Counted from the first letter of the stretch, positions 44,205-52,925 are shown. The stretch: DNA of 64,000 nt from DATBVX01 sp963724625 (GCA_963724625.1 CAVRVO010000013.1:62001-126000), one strand, 5' to 3'. Notes: generated by a model from the sequence alone, not told the origin. Program-made: numbers and translations.

Positions 44205-45300
44205 ATGGAAGTCAATCAGCTACGCCGCACTCTCAAGGATCTCGAGGAACGCTCGACCTCCTTACGGGGGTATCTTTGAGTACGAGCACAAGAAAGACCG
44301 GCTCGACGAAGTCACGCGTGAGCTTGAGGACCCCGGCATCTGGAACACACCGGAGCGGGCCCAGGAGCTCGGGCGCGAGCGAGCACAGCTCGATACCCTG
44401 ATCGGTACACTCGATCGCCTCAACGCGGGGCTGAGCGATGCCAGCCAGCTCCTCGATCTCGCCGTCGAGGAAGAGGATGCTGAGACCGTGCAAGGCGTGG
44501 AGAGCGATGCCGCGCGCCTCGAACAGGCGGTGCGTCAGCTCGAGTTCCGACGCATGTTTCCGGGCGCAATGGATTCGCACAATGCGTTTCTCGACATACA
44601 GGCGGGCGCGGGAGGCACGGAGGCCCAGGACTGGGCACAGATGCTGCTGCGCATGTATCTGAAGTGGGGCGACGCGCGCGGCTTTCGCACCGAAGTGATC
44701 GACGAAAGCCCGGGTGAAGTTGCGGGCATCAAGAGCGCAACCGTGAGCTTCACCGGCGACTACGCATATGGGTGGCTGCGCACTGAAACCGGCGTGCATC
44801 GCCTGGTGCGCAAATCACCCTTCGATTCTGGAAACAGGCGCCACACTTCCTTTGCATCGGTGTTCGTCTCCCCGGAGGTCGATGAGGACATCAGCATCGA
44901 GGTCAATCCCGCGGATCTGCGTGTGGATGTGTACCGATCGAGCGGAGCGGGCGGTCAGCACGTCAACAAGACCGAGTCGGCGGTACGCATTACCCATCTG
45001 CCGACCAGTATTGTCGTGGCGTGTCAGAACGAGCGCAGCCAGCACAAGAACCGCTCCACCGCCATGAAAATGCTCAAGGCCAAGCTCTACGAGCTGGAGG
45101 TCAACAAGCGCAATGCCGCAGCCCGCGTGCTCGAGGAATCGAAGTCTGACGTCAGCTGGGGCAACCAGATCCGCTCTTACGTGCTGGACCAATCGCGTAT
45201 CAAGGACCTGCGCACCGGTGTCGAGATCGGCAACACGCAGGCAGTGTTGGATGGAGACCTGGACCCGTTCCTGCTCGAAAGCCTGAAACAGGGGTTATAA
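44205..45300 (+). CDS. prfB: Peptide chain release factor 2, programmed +1 frameshift
   Basis: Recognises UGA and UAA. The first frame runs from ATG 44205 (MEVNQLRRTLKDLEE) for 24 codons to an in-frame TGA at 44277-44279; ribosomes slip +1 on CTT and continue from GAG 44278 to the stop at 45300. The product is 364 residues (E. coli 365). The GGQ motif lies in SSGAGGQHVNKTES and the stop-codon-reading SPF motif in RKSPFDSGNRRHTSF. It should be written as join(44205..44276,44278..45300). This shift is regulatory and is not one of the damage-like shifts elsewhere in the window. Confidence 0.97.
44266..44279 (+). promoter_or_regulatory. prfB autoregulatory frameshift site
   Basis: GGGGG (44266-44270) acts as an internal Shine-Dalgarno-like element three bases before the slippery codon CTT (44274-44276), followed by UGA (44277-44279). 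Sequence and spacing match the E. coli prfB site (GGGGGTATCTTTGA). Low RF2 slows UGA termination and favours the shift, so RF2 controls its own level. Confidence 0.95.
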
Positions 45301-45312
45301 AGAATCATCGCT

Positions 45313-46812
45313 ATGAACGAACCGCCTGATACTCGCGACGAAAACCGGCTCATCGCCGAACGGCGCGCAAAGCTGCAGCAGCTGCGCGCCCAGGCCGTGG
45401 CATTTCCGAACGACTTCCGGCGTGACGCGCTCGCCGGTCAATTGCACACGGCGTACGGTCAGAAAAGCGCCGAGTGGCTGGAAAACAATCCGCAGCCCGT
45501 GAGCGTGGGCGGACGCATGATGCTGCGCCGGGTCATGGGCAAGGCGAGCTTCGCGCAGATCCAGGATCGCACCGGCGCGATCCAGCTGTTCCTGCAGCAG
45601 GATGCGCTCGGGGAGGTATACGAGGCGTTCAAGGCTTGGGACATCGGCGATATCGTCGGCGCCCAGGGGACGCTCTTCAGAACCCGCACCGGCGAGCTGT
45701 CGATCCGGGTGACTCAGTTACGCCTGCTGGTGAAATCCTTGCGACCCCTGCCCGACAAGTGGCACGGCCTGGCCGACACTGAGCTGCGCTATCGGCAGCG
45801 TTATGTGGACCTGACGATGAGCGAGGAGAGCCGCGAAGTATTTCGCACGCGCACACGGATCGTGCGTTACCTGCGCGATTTTCTCGACGCGCTCGATTTC
45901 CTCGAGGTCGAGACGCCAATGCTGCAGGCGGTACCTGGCGGCGCCGTCGCGCGTCCGTTCGTCACACATCACAACGCACTCGATATGCAGATGTTCCTGC
46001 GTATCGCGCCGGAGCTGTACCTCAAGCGCCTGGTCGTCGGTGGCTTCGAGCGGGTATACGAAATCAACCGCAACTTCCGCAACGAGGGGTTATCGACACA
46101 GCACAACCCCGAATTCACGATGCTGGAGCTGTACTGGGCGTATGGGGATTATCGCGACGTGATGGATTGGGTCGAAAAGGCGTTCCGCGGTCTCGCGGAC
46201 GCGATCCGGGGCACGCGCAAGCTCCAGTACCAGGGACGCGCTTACGACATCGACGCGCCGTTCCGCCGCATCACGCTCGAGCAGGCATTGCTCGAGCACA
46301 ACGCGGATCTGGATCCTATGTCCCTGCGCGAAGAACATTATCTGCACCGTGTGTGCGACAAGCTTGAGATCGCCTATTCGAACACCGATGGGGCTGGGAA
46401 GCTGCAAATGGAAATCTTCGAGAAGACGGTCGAAGGCAGGCTGCTCGACCCGACGTTCGTCTATGCGTACCCGACTGAGGTTTCGCCGTTGTCGCGCAGT
46501 AACGATCAGGACCCATTCATCACCGATCGCTTCGAGCTGTTCGTCGCTGGGCGCGAGCTGGCCAACGGTTTTTCCGAGCTCAATGATTCCGAGGAACAGG
46601 CGGCGCGCTTTCGTTCTCAGGCGGCTCGCAAGGCTGAAGGCGACGAGGAGGCCATGTACTTCGACGCCGACTACATTCGCGCGCTCGAGTACGGCATGCC
46701 GCCAGCGGCGGGCCTCGGCGTCGGCATCGATCGCCTGGTGATGTTCTTCACTGATCGCGCGTCGATCCGCGACGTGCTGCTGTTTCCGCACCTGAGGCCG
46801 GAACTGCCCTAA
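45313..46812 (+). CDS. lysS: Lysyl-tRNA synthetase, class II
   Basis: Charges tRNA-Lys. N-terminal OB-fold anticodon-binding domain (about 60-145), then the class II core with motif 2 (NRNFRNEGLSTQHNPEFTMLE) and motif 3 (GLGVGIDRLVMFF). 499 residues (E. coli 505). Directly follows prfB by 12 bases, the order found in E. coli and Xanthomonas. Confidence 0.98.
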   Translation: MNEPPDTRDENRLIAERRAKLQQLRAQAVAFPNDFRRDALAGQLHTAYGQKSAEWLENNPQPVSVGGRMMLRRVMGKASFAQIQDRTGAIQLFLQQDALGEVYEAFKAWDIGDIVGAQGTLFRTRTGELSIRVTQLRLLVKSLRPLPDKWHGLADTELRYRQRYVDLTMSEESREVFRTRTRIVRYLRDFLDALDFLEVETPMLQAVPGGAVARPFVTHHNALDMQMFLRIAPELYLKRLVVGGFERVYEINRNFRNEGLSTQHNPEFTMLELYWAYGDYRDVMDWVEKAFRGLADAIRGTRKLQYQGRAYDIDAPFRRITLEQALLEHNADLDPMSLREEHYLHRVCDKLEIAYSNTDGAGKLQMEIFEKTVEGRLLDPTFVYAYPTEVSPLSRSNDQDPFITDRFELFVAGRELANGFSELNDSEEQAARFRSQAARKAEGDEEAMYFDADYIRALEYGMPPAAGLGVGIDRLVMFFTDRASIRDVLLFPHLRPELP

Positions 46813-46813
46813 C

Positions 46814-47632
46814 GTGTCGGTGTCTCGACCACTCGGCGTCTTCGATTCTGGGATCGGCGGGCTGACAGTGCTGCGCGAGTTGCGCGCTACGCTGCCCGCA
46901 GAGGATTTCGTCTACCTCGGCGACACAGCACGTCTGCCATACGGCACCAAGAGCCGCGAGTCGGTGGTGCGCTACTCGATACAGGCGAGCGATGCGCTGG
47001 TGGAGCGCGACATCAAGTGCCTGGTTGTGGCGTGCAATACCGCCTCGGCAGTGGCCCTGAGCGCCCTGCAGGATCGCTACGCTCCTCTGCCCGTAGTTGG
47101 TGTGCTGAAACCCGGCGCCGAGGCTGCGTGTGCGGCATCGGCGAGTGGTCGCATCGCGGTGCTAGCGACGGAGGGTACCGTGCAGGGCGGCGCTTATCAG
47201 GCCGCAATCCACGCTCAGCGCCCTGCGGCGCGGGTGATTGCGCAGGCCTGCCAGCTGTTCGTGGCGCTCACTGAGGAAGGCTGGGTAGACGGCCCGTTGG
47301 TCACCGGGATAGTACAGCGCTACCTCGAGCCGATTTTTCGCGCTCCCGCGGAGGAGCATCCGGACTGCCTGCTGCTTGGATGCACGCACTTTCCGGTACT
47401 GCGGCCCGTGTTCAGTGCGGTGGTGGGAACTTCGATCGCGATCGTCGATTCTGCGGCAACCACCGCCGCCGCAGTTCAGCGGATGCTCACGAGTGCAAGC
47501 CTGAATCGCGCCAGTGGAAGCGGCACGACCAGGTTACTCGCGACCGATGGCCCGGCGCGCTTTGCGCGGGTGGGCGGGACTTTTCTGGGCGAGCGAATCG
47601 ATCCGCAGAGTATCGAGATGGTGGATCTCTAG
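46814..47632 (+). CDS. murI: Glutamate racemase
   Basis: Supplies D-glutamate for peptidoglycan. GTG start one base after the lysS stop. The two catalytic cysteines are Cys74 (VVACNTAS) and Cys190 (LLLGCTHFPVL); the opening GVFDSGIGGLTVL is typical. 272 residues. Its TAG stop interlocks with the stop of the convergent ygfZ gene in a shared CTAG. Confidence 0.96.
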   Translation: MSVSRPLGVFDSGIGGLTVLRELRATLPAEDFVYLGDTARLPYGTKSRESVVRYSIQASDALVERDIKCLVVACNTASAVALSALQDRYAPLPVVGVLKPGAEAACAASASGRIAVLATEGTVQGGAYQAAIHAQRPAARVIAQACQLFVALTEEGWVDGPLVTGIVQRYLEPIFRAPAEEHPDCLLLGCTHFPVLRPVFSAVVGTSIAIVDSAATTAAAVQRMLTSASLNRASGSGTTRLLATDGPARFARVGGTFLGERIDPQSIEMVDL

Positions 47633-48546
47633 TTGAGTCCGGGGATCGCGTACGGCAGCGGGAGCGATCTGGCACCGGCAGACGCAGGTTCACTGATCCC
47701 ATCGCCTTCCGGCGCTGCTACTGGAACGACAGCCAGGACATCCAGCGTGCCCGCGACATTGCGCGCGCTCTCCACCACCCGTCCTGAGCGATCCGGCCCA
47801 ACGGTCACGGGCTCACCGCGTCGCGCATCGATACCGGGTGGCAATCGGAAGGCCAGCATGCGGCGTTTGATCCGACCGAGATGCTGCGTGCGCGTGATGA
47901 TTTCCTGCCCGGTGTAGCAACCCTTCGAGAAACTGAGCGCGTCGATGAGATCCAGATTGAGCATCTGCGCAACGAACAGCTCGCTCGTCTCGGAATAGAC
48001 CTGCGGCTCTCCCGCGGCGATCGCGGCGCAGCGCCATGCCTCATCATCGGGCAGTTGCGCGGGTAGTCGTTCACTGAGCGCGGGCAGCGCATGCGCGGGT
48101 CCGATCAGCAGATGTCGAGACGTCGGGCCAGGCATGCGCACCGAGCTGACCGCGTGATCCAGGCTGTGCGCACCGGAAGTCAACGCGTGCGCAATACCGA
48201 GACTTGCTGCGGCGGAGGCATCGAGGTCAATCAAGCCGAGGACAAAGAACTCATCGCTCACATCCCTGAGCACGACCTTGGCGCGCAGCACATACTTGCG
48301 CAGTCGCTCGATGACCTTGCCGATCAGCTCCCGCGGCATGATTGCGAACGTTTCCTGATCGCGCTCGATGAGGCGCGGCAGGGCGATCACGCGACCTTGC
48401 GGCGAGTTGTACGAAGTCAGGAGCGATGCCGCAGGCGTCAGCAGGCGCAGGTCATTGCTGAGCTGGCCTTGCAAGAAGGTGCGCGCGTCCGCCCCTTCGA
48501 TGCGCATGACGCCGAGCGCCGGCAGCCGCATCATCGACGCGTTCAA
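47629..48546 (-). CDS. ygfZ: Folate-binding YgfZ/GcvT-like Fe-S protein
   Basis: Tetrahydrofolate-binding protein needed for some iron-sulfur enzymes (IBA57 family). The signature KGCYTGQE is present with Cys210. TTG 48546 is chosen because AGAAAGGA (48553-48560, minus strand) sits six bases upstream; ATGs at 48573 and 48585 lack a ribosome binding site. 305 residues from that start. It is divergent from a complex II operon whose SdhB carries three Fe-S clusters, a sensible pairing; the functional link is inference. Confidence 0.9.
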   Translation of the reverse strand: MNASMMRLPALGVMRIEGADARTFLQGQLSNDLRLLTPAASLLTSYNSPQGRVIALPRLIERDQETFAIMPRELIGKVIERLRKYVLRAKVVLRDVSDEFFVLGLIDLDASAAASLGIAHALTSGAHSLDHAVSSVRMPGPTSRHLLIGPAHALPALSERLPAQLPDDEAWRCAAIAAGEPQVYSETSELFVAQMLNLDLIDALSFSKGCYTGQEIITRTQHLGRIKRRMLAFRLPPGIDARRGEPVTVGPDRSGRVVESARNVAGTLDVLAVVPVAAPEGDGISEPASAGARSLPLPYAIPGLN

Positions 48547-48609
48547 ATCTGTTCCTTTCTCCAATGAAGCCATGTGGTTATGCACAGGCGATTCTGGCAG
48601 ACTTGCCGC

Positions 48610-48789
48610 ATGTCCGGCAGTCCGACCTCACCGGAAATTCCCGGCTCTCTCAAGCCCACGCAGGAAACGCCCGCGCAGCCATTGCCGGGCGCTACGCGCG
48701 TTCCTCCTCGTGAGATCGGAGGACGCGGGGGTCTGGATCCCACCCGATACGGCGACTGGGAAAAGTCCGGTCGTTGTATCGACTTCTGA
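48610..48789 (+). CDS. SdhAF4-like small protein (DUF1674)
   Basis: 59-residue protein ending DPTRYGDWEKSGRCIDF, the defining C-terminal motif of the DUF1674/SDHAF4 family. The eukaryotic member binds newly flavinylated SdhA and promotes its joining to SdhB. ATG 48610 gives MSGSPTSPEIPG; the frame is open to 48574. Its stop overlaps the sdhC start (TGATG), which strongly supports a role in complex II assembly. Confidence 0.88.
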   Translation: MSGSPTSPEIPGSLKPTQETPAQPLPGATRVPPREIGGRGGLDPTRYGDWEKSGRCIDF

Positions 48790-49187
48790 TGGCACGCCGC
48801 GAGCGACCGCTGTCGCCTCATCTCGGGATTTACCGGCCCATGTACACCATGGTGCTGTCGATCTCCCATCGCATCACGGGAGTCGTGCTGTCGATGGGCT
48901 TGATCGCGTTGACCTACTGGTTGATTGCACTTGCCGGCGGTGCGGGCATGTACAACGCGGCGCTCGAGCGGTTTCGCTGGCCGTTGACGCAATGGCTACT
49001 GCTCGGCTGGCTGTTCAGTTTCTGCTTTCATCTTTGCAACGGCATCCGCCATCTTGCCTGGGACTGCGGGCTGGGGTTCGAGCGTAGGCAGGCCCGCGCG
49101 AGCGGCTGGGTTGTGTTCATTGGCGCGGTCGTCTTGACGGTGCTCGTTGCCATGTGGGTCCTGCGCATGCGCGGAGGCTTCTCGTGA
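48789..49187 (+). CDS. sdhC: Succinate dehydrogenase cytochrome b556 subunit
   Basis: Membrane anchor of complex II that binds quinone and heme b. Three hydrophobic segments in 132 residues. SPHLGIY and SISHRITG (24-31) at the N-terminus are family motifs; the heme-region histidines are His81 and His88 in FHLCNGIRHLAWD. Overlaps both the SdhAF4-like gene and sdhD. Confidence 0.96.
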   Translation: MARRERPLSPHLGIYRPMYTMVLSISHRITGVVLSMGLIALTYWLIALAGGAGMYNAALERFRWPLTQWLLLGWLFSFCFHLCNGIRHLAWDCGLGFERRQARASGWVVFIGAVVLTVLVAMWVLRMRGGFS

Positions 49188-49570
49188 GCCTGCGCACACC
49201 CCTGGGACGAGTGCTCGGATTGGGCGCTGCGCGAGATGGTGTGTCGCATTGGTGGACTCAGCGACTGAGTGCCGTCGCGCTTGTGCCCTTGACGCTGTGG
49301 TTTCTCATCTCCCTGCTGCGAGTTGACGTGCTGGACTTCCAGACCGCGCGTGCCTGGCTCACGCAGCCACTGCATGCGGTCGGCGCGCTGCTGCTCGTCA
49401 TCGTAATGTGCGTCCACTCACGTCTGGGCGTGCAGGTCGTCGTGGAAGACTACGTGCATCGACCGGCTGCCAAGCTCGTCACGCTGGTGTTGAGCGACCT
49501 GGCTCACTTTCTGCTTGGTGTGGCGGGGATCTACGCGATCCTCAGCGTGTCCTTCGGGGTGGCTGCTTGA
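49184..49570 (+). CDS. sdhD: Succinate dehydrogenase membrane anchor subunit SdhD
   Basis: Second membrane anchor of complex II, three hydrophobic segments in 128 residues. The heme ligand is probably His78 and the quinone-site pair is Asp89-Tyr90 (VVVEDYVH), matching E. coli Asp82-Tyr83. GTG 49184 overlaps the sdhC stop (GTGA), and the sdhA start lies in the sdhD stop. Confidence 0.93.
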   Translation: MSLRTPLGRVLGLGAARDGVSHWWTQRLSAVALVPLTLWFLISLLRVDVLDFQTARAWLTQPLHAVGALLLVIVMCVHSRLGVQVVVEDYVHRPAAKLVTLVLSDLAHFLLGVAGIYAILSVSFGVAA

Positions 49571-51351
49571 GCACCACCTACAGCTTCGTTGATCACACCT
49601 ATGACGTCGTGGTGGTCGGTGCTGGCGGTGCCGGATTGCGCGCGACGCTCGGGCTGGCGCAGGCCGGGCTGTCCACGGCGTGCATCACCAAAGTCTTTCC
49701 AACACGCAGCCACACGGTCGCTGCGCAGGGCGGCATCAGCGCCGCACTGGGAAACATGGGTGAGGACGACTGGCGCTGGCACATGTACGACACCATCAAG
49801 GGGTCGGACTGGCTCGGCGATCAGGACGCGATCGAGTTCATGTGCAAAGAAGCTGCGAGTGCGGTCGTCGAGCTGGAACATTACGGCGTGCCGTTTTCGC
49901 GCACCGAGGACGGGCACATCTATCAACGTCCGTTCGGCGGCATGACGACGCATTTTGGCAAGGGCATTGCACAGCGCACCTGCGCGGCTGCCGATCGAAC
50001 CGGCCATGCAATGCTGCACACCCTTTACCAGCAATCGATCCGGCACGAGGCGGAGTTCTTCGTCGAATTCTTCGCCATCGACCTGATCATGGAAGGAGGT
50101 GTGTGCCGCGGCGTCGTGGCGCTGAATCTCGCTGAGGGAACGCTGCATCGCTTTCGTGCGCACGTCGTGATCCTCGCTACCGGCGGATACGGGCGAACTT
50201 ATTTCACGTGTACCTCCGCGCACACCTGCACCGGCGATGGCAGCGGGATGGTGCTGCGCGCCGGGCTCCCGCTACAGGACATGGAGTTCGTGCAATTCCA
50301 TCCCACGGGAATCTATGGCGCGGGCTGCCTGATCACCGAGGGCGCACGGGGCGAGGGCGGATATCTCACCAATGCCGTCGGCGAGCGCTTCATGGAGCGC
50401 TACGCCCCGACGGCGAAGGATCTCGCTTCGCGCGACGTGGTGAGCCGCGCCATGACCATCGAAGTGCGCGAAGGGCGGGGTGTCGGCAAGCGCAAGGACC
50501 ATATTCACCTGCATCTGGAGCACCTTGGCACGGATGTGATCCAGGAGCGGCTGCCGGGTATCGCCGAGACGGCACGCATCTTTGCGGGTGTGGATGTGAG
50601 CAAGGAGCCGATTCCGGTTCTGCCAACGGTTCACTACAACATGGGGGGTATTCCCACCAACCTGCATGGCGAAGTCATTTCGTTGCGCGATGGGGACGAT
50701 ACTGTTGTGCCCGGACTCATGGCGGTGGGCGAAGCCGCCTGCGTTTCCGTGCACGGTGCGAATCGTCTCGGCTCCAATTCATTGCTGGATCTGGTCGTTT
50801 TCGGACGCGAGGCGGCGGCGCAATGCGCGCGTACGCTGCGTCCAGGGCTGGCGCACCGACCGCTCCCCAAGGATGGTGCCGACCCGGCGCTGCAGCGACT
50901 CGACCGGTTTCGTAATGCGCGTGGCGGACGTCGCACCGCGGAGATTCGCCTGGAGATGCAGCACGTCATGCAGGCGCACGCTGCGGTATTTCGCAGCGGC
51001 GAGGTCCTGCGCGAAGGGATCGAGCAGCTCAAGCGTACGCACGAATCACTGCAGGACGTAGCTCTCTCCGATCGTTCGCTGATCTGGAATACAGATCTGG
51101 TCGAAACCCTAGAACTCGAGAACCTGCTGATGCAGGCCGCTGCCACGATTCACGGCGCCGCCAATCGCACCGAGAGTCGTGGTGCCCATGCGCGCGAGGA
51201 CTTCCCCCGGCGTGACGATCAGAACTGGCTGAAGCACACCCTGGCCTGGGTGAGCGATGCGGGCGCGGTGCGCATCGACTATCGGCCGGTGCATCTGGCG
51301 ACGCTGACCGATGAAGTCGCAACGATTCCTCCACAAGCGAGGACCTACTAG
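49567..51351 (+). CDS. sdhA: Succinate dehydrogenase flavoprotein subunit
   Basis: Oxidises succinate to fumarate. TTG 49567, overlapping the sdhD stop (TTGA), is the best start; the frame upstream is antisense to nothing and lies inside sdhD. FAD-binding GAGGAG at 18-23; the covalent FAD ligand is His49 in TRSHTVAAQGG (E. coli His45). ATGGYGR, HGANRLGSNSLLDLV and the C-terminal HAREDFPRRDD block follow. 594 residues (E. coli 588). Confidence 0.97.
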   Translation: MSTTYSFVDHTYDVVVVGAGGAGLRATLGLAQAGLSTACITKVFPTRSHTVAAQGGISAALGNMGEDDWRWHMYDTIKGSDWLGDQDAIEFMCKEAASAVVELEHYGVPFSRTEDGHIYQRPFGGMTTHFGKGIAQRTCAAADRTGHAMLHTLYQQSIRHEAEFFVEFFAIDLIMEGGVCRGVVALNLAEGTLHRFRAHVVILATGGYGRTYFTCTSAHTCTGDGSGMVLRAGLPLQDMEFVQFHPTGIYGAGCLITEGARGEGGYLTNAVGERFMERYAPTAKDLASRDVVSRAMTIEVREGRGVGKRKDHIHLHLEHLGTDVIQERLPGIAETARIFAGVDVSKEPIPVLPTVHYNMGGIPTNLHGEVISLRDGDDTVVPGLMAVGEAACVSVHGANRLGSNSLLDLVVFGREAAAQCARTLRPGLAHRPLPKDGADPALQRLDRFRNARGGRRTAEIRLEMQHVMQAHAAVFRSGEVLREGIEQLKRTHESLQDVALSDRSLIWNTDLVETLELENLLMQAAATIHGAANRTESRGAHAREDFPRRDDQNWLKHTLAWVSDAGAVRIDYRPVHLATLTDEVATIPPQARTY

Positions 51352-51359
51352 GAAGGACT

Positions 51360-52142
51360 ATGGCGCTGTTTCGTCTGCCACCCAATTCACGTATCCGGCC
51401 TGGAAGAAACCACGACGCGCCGGCGGGCGCACGCCACGTCAAGACGTTTCGTATTTATCGTTTTGACCCCGATTCGGACCAAAACCCGCGTATGGACAGC
51501 TTCGGCATCGACATGGATGACTGCGGCCCGATGCTTCTCGATGTGCTGATCAAGATCAAGAACGAGATCGATTCGACCCTGACGTTCCGGCGTTCGTGTC
51601 GCGAAGGCATCTGCGGCAGCTGCGCGATGAATATCGAAGGCGTAAATACGCTGGCCTGCACGCTCTCGTGCAAGGATGTCGGGCGGGATGTGCGCATCTA
51701 TCCACTGCCCCACATGCCAGTGGTGAAGGACCTGGTGCCGGATCTCACGCAGTTCTACGCGCAGTACGCCTCCGTGAAGCCCTGGCTTCAGACCACCACG
51801 CCAGCGCCGCCGGACCAGGAACGCCTGCAGTCCAAGGACGAGCAGGAAAAGATCGACCGGCCCAGCGCGTGCATCCTGTGCGCGTGCTGTTCAACGGCCT
51901 GCCCGAGCTATTGGTGGAACAGCGATCGCTATCTCGGACCGGCGGCATTGCTGGCCGCCTATCGCTGGATCATCGACAGCCGTGACGAGGCGACCGGTGA
52001 GCGCCTCGACGCGCTGGAGGACCCGTTCAGGCTATACCGCTGCCACACGATCATGAACTGCACCGAGGCCTGCCCGAAGGACCTCAACCCCGCCAAGGCA
52101 ATCGGGGAGATCAAGAAGCTCCTGGTGGAGCGTCGTCATTGA
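51360..52142 (+). CDS. sdhB: Succinate dehydrogenase iron-sulfur subunit
   Basis: Carries electrons from FAD to quinone. [2Fe-2S] cysteines are in SCREGICGSCAMNIEG and the LAC that follows; [4Fe-4S] and [3Fe-4S] cysteines are in CILCACCSTACPSYWW and CTEACPKDLNP. 260 residues, about 20 longer than E. coli at the N-terminus. Its stop overlaps the sdhE start. Confidence 0.97.
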   Translation: MALFRLPPNSRIRPGRNHDAPAGARHVKTFRIYRFDPDSDQNPRMDSFGIDMDDCGPMLLDVLIKIKNEIDSTLTFRRSCREGICGSCAMNIEGVNTLACTLSCKDVGRDVRIYPLPHMPVVKDLVPDLTQFYAQYASVKPWLQTTTPAPPDQERLQSKDEQEKIDRPSACILCACCSTACPSYWWNSDRYLGPAALLAAYRWIIDSRDEATGERLDALEDPFRLYRCHTIMNCTEACPKDLNPAKAIGEIKKLLVERRH

Positions 52143-52369
52143 CGCGTCTCACCTGGCAGTGCCGACGCGGTATGCGAGAGCTCGATGAGCTGCTGCAACG
52201 CTATCTCGAACAGAGCTATCCACGCGCTTCCGATGACGAACAGCGCGCATTCGAGCGACTGCTTGGCGTTCAGGATGCTGAACTGCAAGCCTACGTGTTG
52301 AATCACGTCGAGCCATCGGATCCGGAGATAAGAGATGTCGTCCGCGCCCTTCGCGAGCATCGAGCTTGA
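52139..52369 (+). CDS. sdhE: FAD assembly factor SdhE
   Basis: Promotes covalent flavinylation of SdhA. The RGM motif required for this is at 10-12 in CRRGMRELD, with the conserved Glu next to it. 76 residues from TTG 52139. Placed directly after sdhB and overlapping the following ygfX-like gene by 35 bases, mirroring the E. coli sdhE-ygfX pair. Confidence 0.93.
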   Translation: MTRLTWQCRRGMRELDELLQRYLEQSYPRASDDEQRAFERLLGVQDAELQAYVLNHVEPSDPEIRDVVRALREHRA

Positions 52370-52796
52370 ATTCACGCCGCCGTGGGCGTTGCTCGGTCTG
52401 ATGCTCGCATGGGTGACCGGACTGGTGATCGCAATTGGTTGCCTCGAGTGGCCGGTCGCGTCGCGTGTCGCGGTCGGGTCGGTCGCACTGACCATGGGTA
52501 CTTGCGGAATCCGGATGCTCGCTACGGGACTCGCGCGTAATGCCGTTCATCGAGCCGCGTGGTCGGCCGACGGTCAGTGGTGCCTGGTCGACAGAGGCGG
52601 ACATGTGTCGCAATCGAGGCTTGCCCGCCCGACCCGCTGCTGGAGTCGCATCGCTATCCTGGTGTGGGACGACGGGATGACTCGTCGGGTCGCGCTCGTT
52701 ACCCGCGGCTCCGTCGGGGAGACGCCGTTCCGGCGCCTGCGCGTGCGGATGCGATTCGAGCTTCCCAGTAACGCCTCCTCAGGCCCTAGAATGTGA
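52335..52796 (+). CDS. YgfX (CptA) family membrane protein
   Basis: 153 residues with two adjacent hydrophobic segments near the N-terminus (about 16-60), preceded by a short IELEFTPPWALLGL stretch typical of YgfX. In E. coli YgfX partners with SdhE and was first described as a toxin acting on MreB and FtsZ; that role is disputed. Sequence conservation in this family is low, so the call rests on topology, size and position after sdhE. Confidence 0.7.
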   Translation: MSSAPFASIELEFTPPWALLGLMLAWVTGLVIAIGCLEWPVASRVAVGSVALTMGTCGIRMLATGLARNAVHRAAWSADGQWCLVDRGGHVSQSRLARPTRCWSRIAILVWDDGMTRRVALVTRGSVGETPFRRLRVRMRFELPSNASSGPRM

Positions 52797-52804
52797 ACTC
52801 GGTT

Positions 52805-52831
52805 GAACTTTGTGTAGTGGATCCAATTACA
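52805..52831 (+). promoter_or_regulatory. Second, weaker sigma-E-type promoter candidate before rpoE
   Basis: GAACTT (52805-52810), then 16 bases, then TTACA (52827-52831). It has the same layout as the better site 51 bases downstream, but the -10 is poorer. Confidence 0.3.
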
Positions 52832-52855
52832 GCCGGCTGCAGCGCGAACCTGGGA

Positions 52856-52882
52856 GAACTTTCCTGTGCAGGGAGGGTCACA
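52856..52882 (+). promoter_or_regulatory. Sigma-E-type promoter candidate before rpoE
   Basis: GAACTT (52856-52861), a 16-base spacer and TCACA (52878-52882) match the sigma-E consensus (GAACTT, 16 bases, TCTRA). It lies 44 bases before the rpoE ATG. Autoregulation of rpoE from such a promoter is well known in E. coli. Confidence 0.6.
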
Positions 52883-52925
52883 GGGGGTGCTCGGACTGGC
52901 TCGGACACCGGAGTGACGGGCCTGA

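Noticed and set aside
44173..45300. prfB as an uninterrupted gene starting at 44173
   Set aside because: The first residues from that start have no RF2 similarity; the family N-terminus begins at 44205 in the other frame and joins through the programmed shift.
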